A stretch of 64,000 nt of DNA. It comes from Fodinicurvata sediminis DSM 21159 (GTDB lineage: Bacteria; Pseudomonadota; Alphaproteobacteria; Kiloniellales; DSM-21159). The translations under genes and the position numbers were made by a program. Where the stretch lies: positions 524,975-588,974 of the forward strand of contig NZ_ATVH01000013.1 of assembly GCF_000420625.1 (NCBI RefSeq), given 5' to 3'. This document shows positions 29,096 through 37,780 of this stretch, one piece after another (the stretch's first letter is position 1; each line of letters opens with the position of its first letter). The notes beneath the pieces were generated by a model. That model was not told where the DNA came from and searched no databases. It saw only the letters and a program-made list of their open reading frames with translations.

Positions 29096-30355
29096 TCAGC
29101 TGATCCGTCCGGCATCCGAGGTGCCGTCTTCGGATGGCAGGGGTTTCAGATCGGCCGTGGGCAGACCCAGCTGCTCGGCGAAACCGTTGAGAAAGCCGTT
29201 CAGCGTCTCGTGGAACTCCGGCTCGTTGAGCAGGAAGGCGTCATGGCCCTTGTCGCTCTCGATCTCCACGAAACTGACGTCTGCCGTGGCGGCATTGAGG
29301 GCATGGACGATCTTGCGGGCCTCGGGCGTGGGGAACAGCCAGTCGCTGGTGAAGGAAATCACGCAGAAGCGCACCGGCGATCCGCGGAAGGCATTGGCCA
29401 GCACGCCGCTGAAATCGGCGCCCAGGTCGAAGTAGTCCATGGCGCGCGTGATGTAGAGGTAGGAGTTGGCATCGAAACGTTCGACGAAGCTGGCGCCCTG
29501 GTAGCGCAGGTAGCTTTCCACCTGGAAGTCGGCCTCCAGGCCGTAGGACAGCTCGCCCCGATTCTGCAGGCGGCGGCCGAACTTGCGGTGCAGCGCCTGT
29601 TCCGAAAGGTAGGTGACATGCGCCGTCATGCGGGCGACCGCCAGGCCGCGGCGCGGGATCTTGCCACTGTCCTGGTAGCGGCCTTCGTCCCAGTCCGGGT
29701 CGGCCATGATCGCCTGCCGGCCCACCTCGTGGAAGGCGATGTTCTGGGCCGAGTGATAGGGCGCGGTGGCGATCGGCACCGCCGCCCCGATGCGCTCGGG
29801 AAACTTCGAGGCCCACTCCAGCACCTGCATGCCGCCCATGGAGCCGCCGACCACGGCGAACAGCCGGTCGATGCCCAGATGGTCCATCAGGCGCTTCTGG
29901 GCATGAACCATGTCGGAGATGGTGATGAAGGGGAAGTCCAGGCCCCAGGCCTTGCCGGTGGCGGGGTTGACCTCCTTGGGTCCGGTGCTGCCCAGGCAGC
30001 CGCCCAGGACGTTCGAACAGATGACGAAGTAGCGCTCGGTGTCCAGCGGCCGACCGGGGCCGATCATCACTTCCCACCAGCCGGGCTTGCCGGTCAGGGG
30101 ATGGGTTTCGGAGGCGAACTGGTCGCCGGTCAGCGCGTGACAGACCAGGATGGCGTTGGACTTGTCGGCGTTGAGTTCGCCATAGGTCTGGTAGGCAATG
30201 GCGAACTGCTCGAGGGTTTCGCCGCAGTCGAGGGCCAGGGGGCCCTCATCGCCCAGCTCGACCCGATGGCCCGGCAGGCTGCGCAGAAGATCCGGCGATT
30301 TCGGGGCTGTACCCGTCATGCGTCTGTCAATCCGGCAAGGCTGTGATGGCGTCAT
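29096..30355 (-). CDS. metX: Homoserine O-acyltransferase
   Basis: 419 residues from the ATG at 30355, which has GGAG eight bases upstream; the ATG at 30319 ('[12 protein letters not shown]') is an alternative. Alpha/beta-hydrolase fold with '[14 protein letters not shown]', nucleophile elbow '[13 protein letters not shown]', '[13 protein letters not shown]', and the Asp and His of the triad in '[14 protein letters not shown]' and '[10 protein letters not shown]'. It activates homoserine, as O-acetyl or O-succinyl ester, for methionine synthesis. Which acyl donor is used cannot be told with certainty. Divergent from the chorismate mutase-hisC-tyrA operon across a 191-base region in which I did not recognise a SAM riboswitch. 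Confidence 0.95.
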   Translation of the reverse strand: MTPSQPCRIDRRMTGTAPKSPDLLRSLPGHRVELGDEGPLALDCGETLEQFAIAYQTYGELNADKSNAILVCHALTGDQFASETHPLTGKPGWWEVMIGPGRPLDTERYFVICSNVLGGCLGSTGPKEVNPATGKAWGLDFPFITISDMVHAQKRLMDHLGIDRLFAVVGGSMGGMQVLEWASKFPERIGAAVPIATAPYHSAQNIAFHEVGRQAIMADPDWDEGRYQDSGKIPRRGLAVARMTAHVTYLSEQALHRKFGRRLQNRGELSYGLEADFQVESYLRYQGASFVERFDANSYLYITRAMDYFDLGADFSGVLANAFRGSPVRFCVISFTSDWLFPTPEARKIVHALNAATADVSFVEIESDKGHDAFLLNEPEFHETLNGFLNGFAEQLGLPTADLKPLPSEDGTSDAGRIS

Positions 30356-30546
30356 GCGAATGGCTCCGCGCGGACAGGCCGCACGAAGGGCCTGACACTA
30401 AGCAGGTGAGAGGCCGCTCCTGTCAATGCCCTGTTGCGGGCGACGGCCTTGCAGGTTCATCATGTCGTTTCCTTTGATTTTAACGGTTCTTGCGACTATT
30501 CCTAGGCGCCTTTCCTTCACCTTTCAGGAAGCGAAGACCAACGACC

Positions 30547-31455
30547 ATGGCCCAGGGTGACTTTTCTCTCGAAGAGCTGCGCGACGAGATCGACCGGATC
30601 GACGACGCCCTGCACGACCTGCTGATGCGCCGCACCGAGATTTCGCGTCAGGTGCGCCATGCCAAGGGCGACGTGCCGGCGGTAATCCGACCGGCACGCG
30701 AGGTCCAGGTCCTGCGCCGCCTGCTGTCGCGCCATGCCGGCTCGCTGCCCGGCGCGGTCCTGGTGCGCATCTGGCGCGAGATCTTCTCGGATTCGCTGGC
30801 CCAACAGGGCCCCTTTTCCGTGGCCGTGGTGAACGACGGCGCGGATGTCGCACTAACGGGTCTGGCCCGCGATCACTTCGGCGTGCTGGCCCCGATCCAG
30901 GAGCACAGCTCGGCGCTGAGGGTGGTGAATGCCGTGGCCGAGGGCGAAGCCTCCGTGGGCCTGGTGCCGCCGCCGGAACACGAATCCGACGATCCCTGGT
31001 GGCGCTATCTGGCGCGCCAGGATGACGACGTGCCCCGGATCATCGCGCGCCTGCCACTGGCTGCCGCCGCCACGCCCGCCAACCCCGCGGGGCAGAGCGG
31101 CCTGATGATCGGCCTGGCACCGCCGGAATCCTCGGGCGAGGACGCCAGCTACCTGATCGTCGAGACGCAGAGTCACATGAGCCGCAGCGCCCTGAAGGAA
31201 CTGTTCGAGAAAAGCGGGCTTTCGCCGCGCAACATCCATGTTCAGCGCAACGCAAGCACGTCAGACGGCGACGGCCTGTTGATGGTGGAGCTGCCCGGCT
31301 TCGTCACCGACGACGACGAGCGCCTGAAGACCCTGCTGGAAACCCAGAGCGATCGCCTGAACGGCCTCTGGGTGGCCGGGTCCTATCCCCTGCCCTTTCA
31401 AGCGCCGCCGCTCACCGATCCACGTGCCGCCCTCAAGGAACGGGACAAGACCTGA
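30547..31455 (+). CDS. Chorismate mutase with degenerate prephenate dehydratase/ACT-like C-terminus
   Basis: 302 residues from the ATG at 30547. Residues 1-90 are an AroQ-type chorismate mutase: 'LEELRDEIDRIDDALHDLLMRR' with the conserved Arg/Asp positions, 'PAREVQVLRRLL' and 'VRIWREIFS'. The remaining 200 residues look like a worn prephenate dehydratase ('DHFGVLAPIQEHSSALRVVN', 'GEASVGLVPPPE') followed by an ACT-like segment ('ETQSHMSRSALKELFEKSGL'), but the dehydratase TRF motif is not found, so dehydratase activity is doubtful. It overlaps hisC by one base (TGATG). The tyrA neighbour fits a role supplying prephenate for tyrosine. Confidence 0.85.
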   Translation: MAQGDFSLEELRDEIDRIDDALHDLLMRRTEISRQVRHAKGDVPAVIRPAREVQVLRRLLSRHAGSLPGAVLVRIWREIFSDSLAQQGPFSVAVVNDGADVALTGLARDHFGVLAPIQEHSSALRVVNAVAEGEASVGLVPPPEHESDDPWWRYLARQDDDVPRIIARLPLAAAATPANPAGQSGLMIGLAPPESSGEDASYLIVETQSHMSRSALKELFEKSGLSPRNIHVQRNASTSDGDGLLMVELPGFVTDDDERLKTLLETQSDRLNGLWVAGSYPLPFQAPPLTDPRAALKERDKT

Positions 31456-32567
31456 TGGCCTCAAGCAACCCGACCGACTCCACAGCCGCCACCCTTACTG
31501 CACCTGCTGCCAAGCCCTCCATCTATGACATCGCCCCCTATGTCGGTGGCGCTTCGTCCATCGAGGGGGTCGAGAAGGTCTCGCGCCTGGCCTCCAACGA
31601 AAACCCGCTGGGTCCCGGCGCACAGGCCCTGGACGCCTACCAAGCTGCGGGCGACAGCCTGTTCCGCTATCCCGACGGCGGGGCCGTGGAGCTGCGTCGG
31701 GCCATTGCCGAGGTGCACGGCCTGCCCATGGAGCAGATCGTCTGCAGCGCCGGGTCCGACGAGATGATCGCGCTGCTGGTGCGCGCCTATGCCGGGCCGG
31801 GGGACGAGGTGCTCTACAGCGAGCACGGCTTCCTGATGTATCCCATCACCGCCCGGGCCCAGGGGGCAACGCCAGTCACCGCGCCCGAGCACAACCTTCG
31901 CGCCGACGTGGACGCGCTGCTGGCCGCGGTGACGCCGCGCACGCGCATCGTCTTCCTGGCCAATCCCAACAATCCCACCGGCAGCTACCTGACCCGCGAC
32001 GAGCTGGCACGCCTGGCCCGCGAACTGCCGGACGATGTGCTGCTGGTAATCGACGCCGCCTATGCCGAGTACGTGGAGGCCGACGACTACATCACCGGCA
32101 ACGAACTGGTGGACGACCACCCCAAGGTCGTGGTGACTCGCACCTTCTCGAAGATCTATGGCCTGGCCGCCCTGCGCCTGGGCTGGGCCTATGCGGCGCC
32201 CGAGGTGGTGGACGTCCTCAACCGCGTGCGCGGGCCCTTCAACGTTTCGGCCGCCGCCCAGATCGCGGGTGCGGCCGCCGTGCGCGACCAGGACCATGTG
32301 GCGCACTCGCGGGCCCACAACAGGCAGTGGCGCGACTGGTTCACCGCACAGCTGGCGCGCCTCAACCTGCGGGCCGAGCCCAGTGTCGCCAACTTCGTCA
32401 TCGTGCGTTTCGCCGATGCCGAGGACGCGGCTGCCTACCTGAAGCGCCACGGCATCCTGGTGCGCCAGATGGCGGCCTATGGCCTGCCCCATCACCTGCG
32501 TATCACTATCGGCACCGAAGAGGACATGCGCGCCGTGGTCGCTGCGCTGTCGGACTATCAGCAATGA
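31455..32567 (+). CDS. hisC: Histidinol-phosphate / aromatic amino acid aminotransferase
   Basis: 370 residues, class I/II PLP aminotransferase of the HisC group: 'RLASNENPLGPGAQALDAYQ', 'DEVLYSEHGFLMYPITAR', 'VFLANPNNPTGSYLTRDEL', and the PLP lysine in 'TRTFSKIYGLAALRLGWAYA'; 'YLKRHGILVRQMAAYGLPHHL' closes the fold. It catalyses imidazole-acetol phosphate transamination in histidine synthesis, and homologues beside tyrA often also transaminate prephenate or aromatic keto acids. Start overlaps the chorismate mutase stop by one base and its stop overlaps the tyrA start by four, so the three are translationally coupled. Confidence 0.95.
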   Translation: MASSNPTDSTAATLTAPAAKPSIYDIAPYVGGASSIEGVEKVSRLASNENPLGPGAQALDAYQAAGDSLFRYPDGGAVELRRAIAEVHGLPMEQIVCSAGSDEMIALLVRAYAGPGDEVLYSEHGFLMYPITARAQGATPVTAPEHNLRADVDALLAAVTPRTRIVFLANPNNPTGSYLTRDELARLARELPDDVLLVIDAAYAEYVEADDYITGNELVDDHPKVVVTRTFSKIYGLAALRLGWAYAAPEVVDVLNRVRGPFNVSAAAQIAGAAAVRDQDHVAHSRAHNRQWRDWFTAQLARLNLRAEPSVANFVIVRFADAEDAAAYLKRHGILVRQMAAYGLPHHLRITIGTEEDMRAVVAALSDYQQ

Positions 32568-33583
32568 CGGCACCCCTGTTTGGCAAGGTCACGCTGCTCG
32601 GTGTCGGCCTGATCGGCTCGTCCCTGGCGCGTGCCCTGCATCGCCACGGCCTGGCGGAGGAGATCGTCGGCCATGCCCGCAGCGAGGAAGGCTGCGTGCG
32701 CCTGCTGGAGCTGGAGCTCTGCGACAGCGCCCACAGCGATCCGGCGGAAGCCGTGCAGGACGCCGACCTGGTGATCCTCTGCGTGCCGGTCAGCGCCAAT
32801 GCAGAGCTGGCCGAGGCGATGGCCCCCGGCCTGAAGCGCGGCGCCATCGTCAGCGACGTGGGTTCGGTCAAGCAGGCGGTGATCCGTGACGTGGATCCCT
32901 TCCTGCCCGAGGGGGTGCACTTCATTCCCGGCCATCCCATCGCCGGCACCGAACACAGCGGCCCCGAGGCCGGCTTTGCCGAGCTGTTCGAGAATCGCTA
33001 CGTCATCCTGACGCCGCCGCCGGGTGCCGACGAGGCGGCGCTGGAGAAGGTGACCCGGCTCTGGCAGGCCTGTGGCTCCACCGTCGAGGTCATGAACCCG
33101 GCCCACCACGACAAGGTGCTGGCGGTCACCTCGCACCTGCCGCACCTGATCGCCTATACCATCGTCGGCACGGCGGCGAACCTGGAGGAGAGCGAGCGGC
33201 GCGAGGTGGTCAAGTATTCGGCCAGTGGTTTCCGCGACTTCACCCGCATCGCCGCCTCGGACCCCATCATGTGGCGCGACATCTTCCTGAACAACCGCGA
33301 GGCGGTGCTGGAGATGCTTCAGCGCTTCAGCGAGGACATCACCGCCCTGCAGCGGGCGATCCGCTGGGGCGAGGGCGAAACGCTGGAGTCGCTCTTCCGC
33401 CACACCCGCGAGATCCGCCGCGGCGTGGTGGAGCTGGGCCAGGCCGGCACCTTCGACCCGCGCGAGCCCGAGAAGGCCGATCCAGGCGGGCCCAAGGATA
33501 CAGGTGGGCCCAAAGATACAGGTGAGCAGGGCGATACAGGTGAGCGGGCCGAGTCAGGGGGGAAGATCAGAAAAGAGGAGTGA
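32564..33583 (+). CDS. tyrA: Prephenate/arogenate dehydrogenase with repeat-bearing tail
   Basis: 339 residues, starting at the ATG at 32564 that overlaps the hisC stop. NAD(P)-binding 'VTLLGVGLIGSSLARALHRHG', then 'GHPIAGTEHSGPEAGFAELF' with the catalytic His, 'HHDKVLAVTSHLPHLIAYTI' and 'SASGFRDFTRIAASDPIMWRD', all diagnostic for TyrA. The enzyme oxidatively decarboxylates prephenate or arogenate in tyrosine synthesis. The last 35 residues are a low-complexity tail built from three 18-base repeats (33488-33541). The 3' end overlaps the converging DUF2125 gene by 17 bases. Confidence 0.95.
   Translation: MTAPLFGKVTLLGVGLIGSSLARALHRHGLAEEIVGHARSEEGCVRLLELELCDSAHSDPAEAVQDADLVILCVPVSANAELAEAMAPGLKRGAIVSDVGSVKQAVIRDVDPFLPEGVHFIPGHPIAGTEHSGPEAGFAELFENRYVILTPPPGADEAALEKVTRLWQACGSTVEVMNPAHHDKVLAVTSHLPHLIAYTIVGTAANLEESERREVVKYSASGFRDFTRIAASDPIMWRDIFLNNREAVLEMLQRFSEDITALQRAIRWGEGETLESLFRHTREIRRGVVELGQAGTFDPREPEKADPGGPKDTGGPKDTGEQGDTGERAESGGKIRKEE
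33488..33541 (+). repeat. Three 18-bp tandem repeats inside the 3' end of tyrA
   Basis: Units at 33488-33505, 33506-33523 and 33524-33541; the first two differ by one base and the third is more diverged but keeps GATACAGGT. They encode 'GPKDTG'-like hexapeptides in the disordered C-terminal tail of TyrA, outside the catalytic domain. Confidence 0.85.
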
Positions 33584-34595
33584 GCGGGAACAGCGGCACG
33601 GGGCCCAGGTGGAACATGCCGTCCTGGGCCGACAGCGGCAGTTCCACCACCCTTCGCCCGCTTTCTCCGTCGCTCTGCGAGGCTGCCAGGGCGCCGGCCT
33701 TCAGGATCGGGGCCAGGCCGTCATCCAGGATCTCCTGCTCCACCAGCAGGTCGATGGTATCCTCCAGCCCGGCCACCCGCGCCGTGCCGGCGCCTTCGGG
33801 CCTGAGCTGCGAATCGAGCGCCAGGGTCGCCGCTCCGCGCAGGTCCAGCGGCCCCCAGGTCAGCGCCAGTTCCTCAAGCTCCAGTATGCCGCCGGCCTCG
33901 CGCCATCGTCGTGCCGCCTGTTCCGGCGGGCCCGGCGGGGGCGGTTCGCTCAGGTGGCCGCTGGCCGCGAAGAGCGCCACCTTCCGACCCAGCGGCGGGT
34001 CGCTGGCGCTGGGCAGTTCCAGTGCCTCCAGCCGGGCGCGATAGGGCAGGCTGGCCGCATCTTCCTGCGCCGCGTCCCCCTGCGATTCGGGTGCCAGGCT
34101 GCCGTAATCCACGGCCAGGGCGTCGGCGGCCACGCTGCCCTCGAACAGGCCGACCAGGGCCAGGCCTTTCAGGCGCAGTTGCAGGCCCTCGACACGGCCG
34201 TCGCGTGCTAGCGCCACCAGGGCGTGGCCTTGGGCCGCAGCCAGTTCGATGCTGGGCAGGCCGCTGTCCGGCGGCGGGTGGAAGCGTTGCGTGCCGGGGA
34301 AGGACAGGCGCAGCTGCTGCGGCGCCCAGACGGCGGCCTCGCCGGTCAGGACGGGCGCTTCCCAGCGCGCGCCCCGGGCATCGCTGATCCGTGGGCCCTC
34401 GGCCTGCAGGCGCAGGTGCAGGGGAAAGCCGGAAATGCTGCGGCTGGCGGTTTCGATCACACGGCCTTCCGCCTCCTGCCGCGCGATCCAGGCGTCCAGT
34501 TCGGACTCCAGGCGCTGGGCCGACCAGAACCAGAAGCCGCTCCACAGCAGGGCCAGCACCCCAAGGGCGAGAAGAAGGCGAAGAGTCCAACGCAT
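33567..34595 (-). CDS. DUF2125 domain-containing protein
   Basis: 342 residues from the ATG at 34595. One N-terminal membrane anchor or uncleaved signal ('LRLLLALGVLALLWSGFWFW'), then a periplasmic domain with 'ISGFPLHLRLQAEGPRISD' and repeated 'L-x-x-L' beta-type segments, typical of the alphaproteobacterial DUF2125 family, which resembles AsmA-like or lipid-binding beta-rich proteins. Function unknown. It ends inside the tyrA 3' end on the opposite strand. Confidence 0.82.
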   Translation of the reverse strand: MRWTLRLLLALGVLALLWSGFWFWSAQRLESELDAWIARQEAEGRVIETASRSISGFPLHLRLQAEGPRISDARGARWEAPVLTGEAAVWAPQQLRLSFPGTQRFHPPPDSGLPSIELAAAQGHALVALARDGRVEGLQLRLKGLALVGLFEGSVAADALAVDYGSLAPESQGDAAQEDAASLPYRARLEALELPSASDPPLGRKVALFAASGHLSEPPPPGPPEQAARRWREAGGILELEELALTWGPLDLRGAATLALDSQLRPEGAGTARVAGLEDTIDLLVEQEILDDGLAPILKAGALAASQSDGESGRRVVELPLSAQDGMFHLGPVPLFPLTPLF

Positions 34596-34742
34596 GCCGG
34601 CAATCTTATGGGGCCCGACCCGGCGGGCCAAGCCCCCTGTTGCGTATGTCGGCGCCACCGGCATTTCCCTGGCCCAACCGTTTCTGCCGGTGCTTCGACA
34701 GGGCTCAGCAATAAGGGCTTCAGGGGCGTTCTGCGGGCGCTC

Positions 34743-35360
34743 CTACAATTGCTGCATCAGGCGGTGCAGGCTTCGGTCGGGGATACCCAGTTCATCCAGG
34801 TGGGCGACGGTGTTGGCCAGGTAGTCGCGGCAGGGGCCGCGGCGGCCTTCGCCGCAGCGGATCAGCTGCAGGGTCTGCTCGAAGTTCAGGTGGCCGGCAT
34901 ACTGCGGATGCTTCGGGTCGGCAATGAAGCAGAGGGCGGGCACCGGGCCCTGGTCGGTGCGGTTGTTCAGCCACTTCCAGCGATAGGCGCCGGTGACCAT
35001 TTCGCGCTCCCAGAGATAGTCCAGGGCTTCGCGCGCCCGTTCCGGCGTCACGCGATAGGCGATGCCGCGGCAGGCACCGCCCCGATCCAGGCCCAGGACC
35101 AGGCCGGGATTGTCCGGCGTGCCGCGATAGCGCGTGGAATAGATGCAGAAGCGCCGGTGATAGCCGCGCAGCAAGGCCTCGCGTCGCTCGGCGAAATCGA
35201 ACTCCGGATTCCACATCAGCGAGCCGTAACCGAAGACCCAGAAGCCCGCATCCACCGGCAGCTGCGGCTTCTCGCGGTGAACGACGTCATCGGGACCGAA
35301 GGTGGGACTGGGCGTGGCCCCAGAGGGGGCAGCAGGGTGATCCGTTCTCATATTCGCCAT
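34743..35360 (-). CDS. Gamma-glutamylcyclotransferase (ChaC-like)
   Basis: About 205 residues; start uncertain among ATGs at 35387, 35360 and 35351. The cyclotransferase fold is shown by 'WVFGYGSLMWNPEFDFAE' (substrate phosphate-like loop YGSL), 'RRFCIYSTRYRGTPDNPGL', 'GACRGIAYRV' and 'YLWEREMVTGAYRWK', which carries the conserved catalytic glutamate. ChaC-type enzymes cleave glutathione to 5-oxoproline and Cys-Gly. This makes a possible metabolic link to the 5-oxoprolinase at 2711-6346, although the two are far apart. Confidence 0.9.
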   Translation of the reverse strand: MANMRTDHPAAPSGATPSPTFGPDDVVHREKPQLPVDAGFWVFGYGSLMWNPEFDFAERREALLRGYHRRFCIYSTRYRGTPDNPGLVLGLDRGGACRGIAYRVTPERAREALDYLWEREMVTGAYRWKWLNNRTDQGPVPALCFIADPKHPQYAGHLNFEQTLQLIRCGEGRRGPCRDYLANTVAHLDELGIPDRSLHRLMQQL

Positions 35361-35439
35361 GCTAACGCGTCGCGGCATGGACGGCAAAGCCCTGCAATAG
35401 CAGAAGCGCCGACACAGCCTCTACCAGGTTCTGCACCAC

Positions 35440-35575
35440 TGGATGATCCTTCGAGGCTTCGTGCTCCGCACTCTGGATGGGGTTTTTGTCTGTTTTCAAA
35501 TCACTGGCCTCCTCATGGTGTGAGGCGCGCGGCCCGAAGGGCCAAGCCTCGAACCATCATGCTGAGGGCCACCCC
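35440..35575. repeat. Degenerate palindromic intergenic repeat
   Basis: Between the cyclotransferase and the TPR-sulfotransferase gene lie pieces of the same repeat family seen at 39-48 kb: 'CCTTCGAGGC...CTCTGGATG' (35449-35477) and 'CCTCATGG...CCTCGAA...CATGCTGAGGG' (about 35512-35568). The copies are diverged and carry no gene. Confidence 0.55.
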
Positions 35576-37627
35576 CTAAACCTCGGGATAGCCGAAGTCG
35601 GACAGGAAGGGGCGGACCTGCTCGAGGACCGGGCTCAGATGATCGCGGTAGCGTTCCCAGCGATAGCGGGCGCGGTCATAGAGGCCTTCGGTCACCTGGC
35701 TGTAGCTGGGGGTGTCGATGCGCTGGCGCTTGCGGGCGGTCTCGGCGAAGTTGCGCACGCGGTCGTCCCAGTCCAGTTCCAGGAACTTCAGCAGCTGGCC
35801 CACCGTACCGTCGAAGTCGTCGATCAGGTCCTCGTAACGCAGGGCATGGACGTCCAGCGGCAGCACTTCGCGGAAACGGCGATAGAGCGTCATGGTCTCG
35901 GCATAGAAGCGCCCCGTTTCCTCCAGGTCGGTGAAGTGCGCCATGGCGTCGTTCAGATCGAAGTTCTGCATATAGGCGCTGAGGCAGACGTCGCAGGGAT
36001 GGCGCAGGGCCAGGACGATCTTGGCGTTGGGGTAGAGGCGGTGGATCTCGCCCAGGCGCAGGATGTTGAGCGGCAGTTTGTCCACCGTGCGCGCACCCCC
36101 CGAGCGTGCACCCCCCGAGCGCGCATCCGGCGTGTCGGGCAGGCCGGCGGTCAGGGTTTCAAGATAGGCCCCGCGCGCCGCCTCGGCCCCGGCGGCGTCC
36201 AGACCTTCCAGGCGGTCCAGCCAGCCAGTGTAGTCGCTCGCCAAAGCCGCCTCGGCGGACAGCAGGGCCTCGACCTCCTCGGCCACGCGCAGGCGCGGGT
36301 GGCTTTCCAGCACATGGTGCAGCAGCGTGGTGCCCGAACGCGGGAAGCCCACCAGGAAGACCGGGCTGTCCTCGGCCGCCGGCGCGGGAACCGATGTCCA
36401 GTCGGCCACCCGCTCGGGCGTTATGCGTTCGGCCAGCGCCGCCATGCGCCGGCGGGTGATACCGCGGGATCCGGGCGCCGTAAAGCGCTGCGCGGCCAGC
36501 GTCTGCGCCAGGCGATTGCCGGCATGATAGGCCGCCATCGCGGCGTCGGGCTGGTTCTGCCGGTCGAACAGGCGCCCCTGTTCGAAATGCCAGTCCAGGC
36601 GCAGGGGCAGGGGACCGTCCTCCGGCGCCGTCACGCCGCTGAAGCGCGCTGCGGCCGCCTCCGCGCGGCCTAGCCGGCGCTCGGCCTTGGCGGCGGCCAG
36701 GCGCAGCCAGGGATGTTCCGGCGCCTGTTCCAGGCCGGCCTCGGCTTCGGTTAGGGCGTCCTCCAGGCGGCTGGCGTGCTCCAGGATCAGGGCCAGGTTG
36801 GCGCGTGCATCCACGTCCTGCGGGTTCAGCTCCAGCGCCCGGCGGCAGGCGGCCTCGGCCTCGTCGGGCCGGCCCAGCTGGTTCAGCAGGCTGCCCAGGT
36901 TGCTCCAGGCGTCGGCGAAGGCGCCGTCGATTTCCAGCGCCAGGCGCAGGGATTCGCCGGCGGGCTCCAGTTCGCCCGTGCCCACCTGGGACATGGCCTG
37001 GTTGTAGTGACAGCGCGCCAGGTTGTGCCGCGCCTGGGCGTGGTCGGGCTGCCGCTTCAGCAGTTTGCGATAGCTGGCGATGGCGGCGTTGAATTTCTGC
37101 TGCCAGGCCTGGGCATTGGCCAGCTGCAGCAGGACGTCGGCACGCTCCGGCGCCAGCTTCAGCGCCTTGCGGCAGGCGCGCTCGCCGGCTTCGCCCTCGC
37201 CCAGCGCGGTGCGGCAGGCGCCCAGCAGGGCCAGCGCCTCGGCGTCGCGCGGCGCCAGTTGAACCGCCTTTTCCAGCGCTTCGGCGGCGGGCTGCAGCTG
37301 GCCGGCGGCATAGAGGATCTTGCCCAGGTCGCGCTGGGCCGGGGCATGGCGCGGCTTTGCCTTCAGGGCGCGGCCGACCAGTTCTGCCGCCGCCTGGTGC
37401 TCGCCGGCCTGGGCCGCCAGCAGGCCCAGGTTGTGCAGGGCCTGGGCATTGTCGGGCTGGCGCTGCAGCACGGCCTGATAGCCCTGCTGCGCGGCCGCCA
37501 GGTTGCCGCTCTGATGCGCCGCCAGCGCCTGGGACAACCCCTTGTCCATTTGGGGATCGTTGCCGCCAGCGGTCGTCTGTCCGCCACTGCCGCCACGGGC
37601 TTGCGCCCGCCGTTCCTTGCGATTCAT
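35576..37627 (-). CDS. TPR-repeat sulfotransferase
   Basis: 683 residues from the ATG at 37627 ('MNRKERRAQARGG', the usual opening of this alphaproteobacterial family). About ten tetratricopeptide repeats occupy residues 25-370, for example 'NLAAAQQGYQAVLQRQPDNAQALHNLGLLA'-type units of 34 residues. A sulfotransferase domain follows: the PAPS 5'-phosphosulfate loop 'FLVGFPRSGTTLLHHVLESH' near residue 420 and the 3'-phosphate motif 'KIVLALRHPCDVCLSAYMQN' near 540. It would transfer sulfate from PAPS to a carbohydrate, lipid or protein partner recruited by the TPR helices; the acceptor is unknown. A small in-frame duplication gives 'ARSGGARSGGAR' between these motifs. Confidence 0.9.
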   Translation of the reverse strand: MNRKERRAQARGGSGGQTTAGGNDPQMDKGLSQALAAHQSGNLAAAQQGYQAVLQRQPDNAQALHNLGLLAAQAGEHQAAAELVGRALKAKPRHAPAQRDLGKILYAAGQLQPAAEALEKAVQLAPRDAEALALLGACRTALGEGEAGERACRKALKLAPERADVLLQLANAQAWQQKFNAAIASYRKLLKRQPDHAQARHNLARCHYNQAMSQVGTGELEPAGESLRLALEIDGAFADAWSNLGSLLNQLGRPDEAEAACRRALELNPQDVDARANLALILEHASRLEDALTEAEAGLEQAPEHPWLRLAAAKAERRLGRAEAAAARFSGVTAPEDGPLPLRLDWHFEQGRLFDRQNQPDAAMAAYHAGNRLAQTLAAQRFTAPGSRGITRRRMAALAERITPERVADWTSVPAPAAEDSPVFLVGFPRSGTTLLHHVLESHPRLRVAEEVEALLSAEAALASDYTGWLDRLEGLDAAGAEAARGAYLETLTAGLPDTPDARSGGARSGGARTVDKLPLNILRLGEIHRLYPNAKIVLALRHPCDVCLSAYMQNFDLNDAMAHFTDLEETGRFYAETMTLYRRFREVLPLDVHALRYEDLIDDFDGTVGQLLKFLELDWDDRVRNFAETARKRQRIDTPSYSQVTEGLYDRARYRWERYRDHLSPVLEQVRPFLSDFGYPEV

Positions 37628-37780
37628 GGCCGTGCGCCACTCCTGCCGAAGTTTGTCCTGTTCCACGCCTGTTTAACAGCCGGCAGGCGTCCTGCACAGC
37701 CCTGCGGGTGCTTGACAAGACCGGGCGGGCGGCTTTCGCTCATAGCGCCAACAAAGACATAACCGGGAAGACAGATCACG

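Noticed and set aside
28448..30346. A 632-codon plus-strand frame across metW and metX
   Set aside because: Antisense shadow of two well-defined genes; Gly/His/Val-rich with no recognisable domain.
30356..30546. Possible SAM-II riboswitch upstream of metX
   Set aside because: I looked on the minus strand for the pseudoknot signature common in alphaproteobacterial metX leaders and did not recognise it; only a TTGACA-like -35 at 30421-30426 is seen, with a weak -10.
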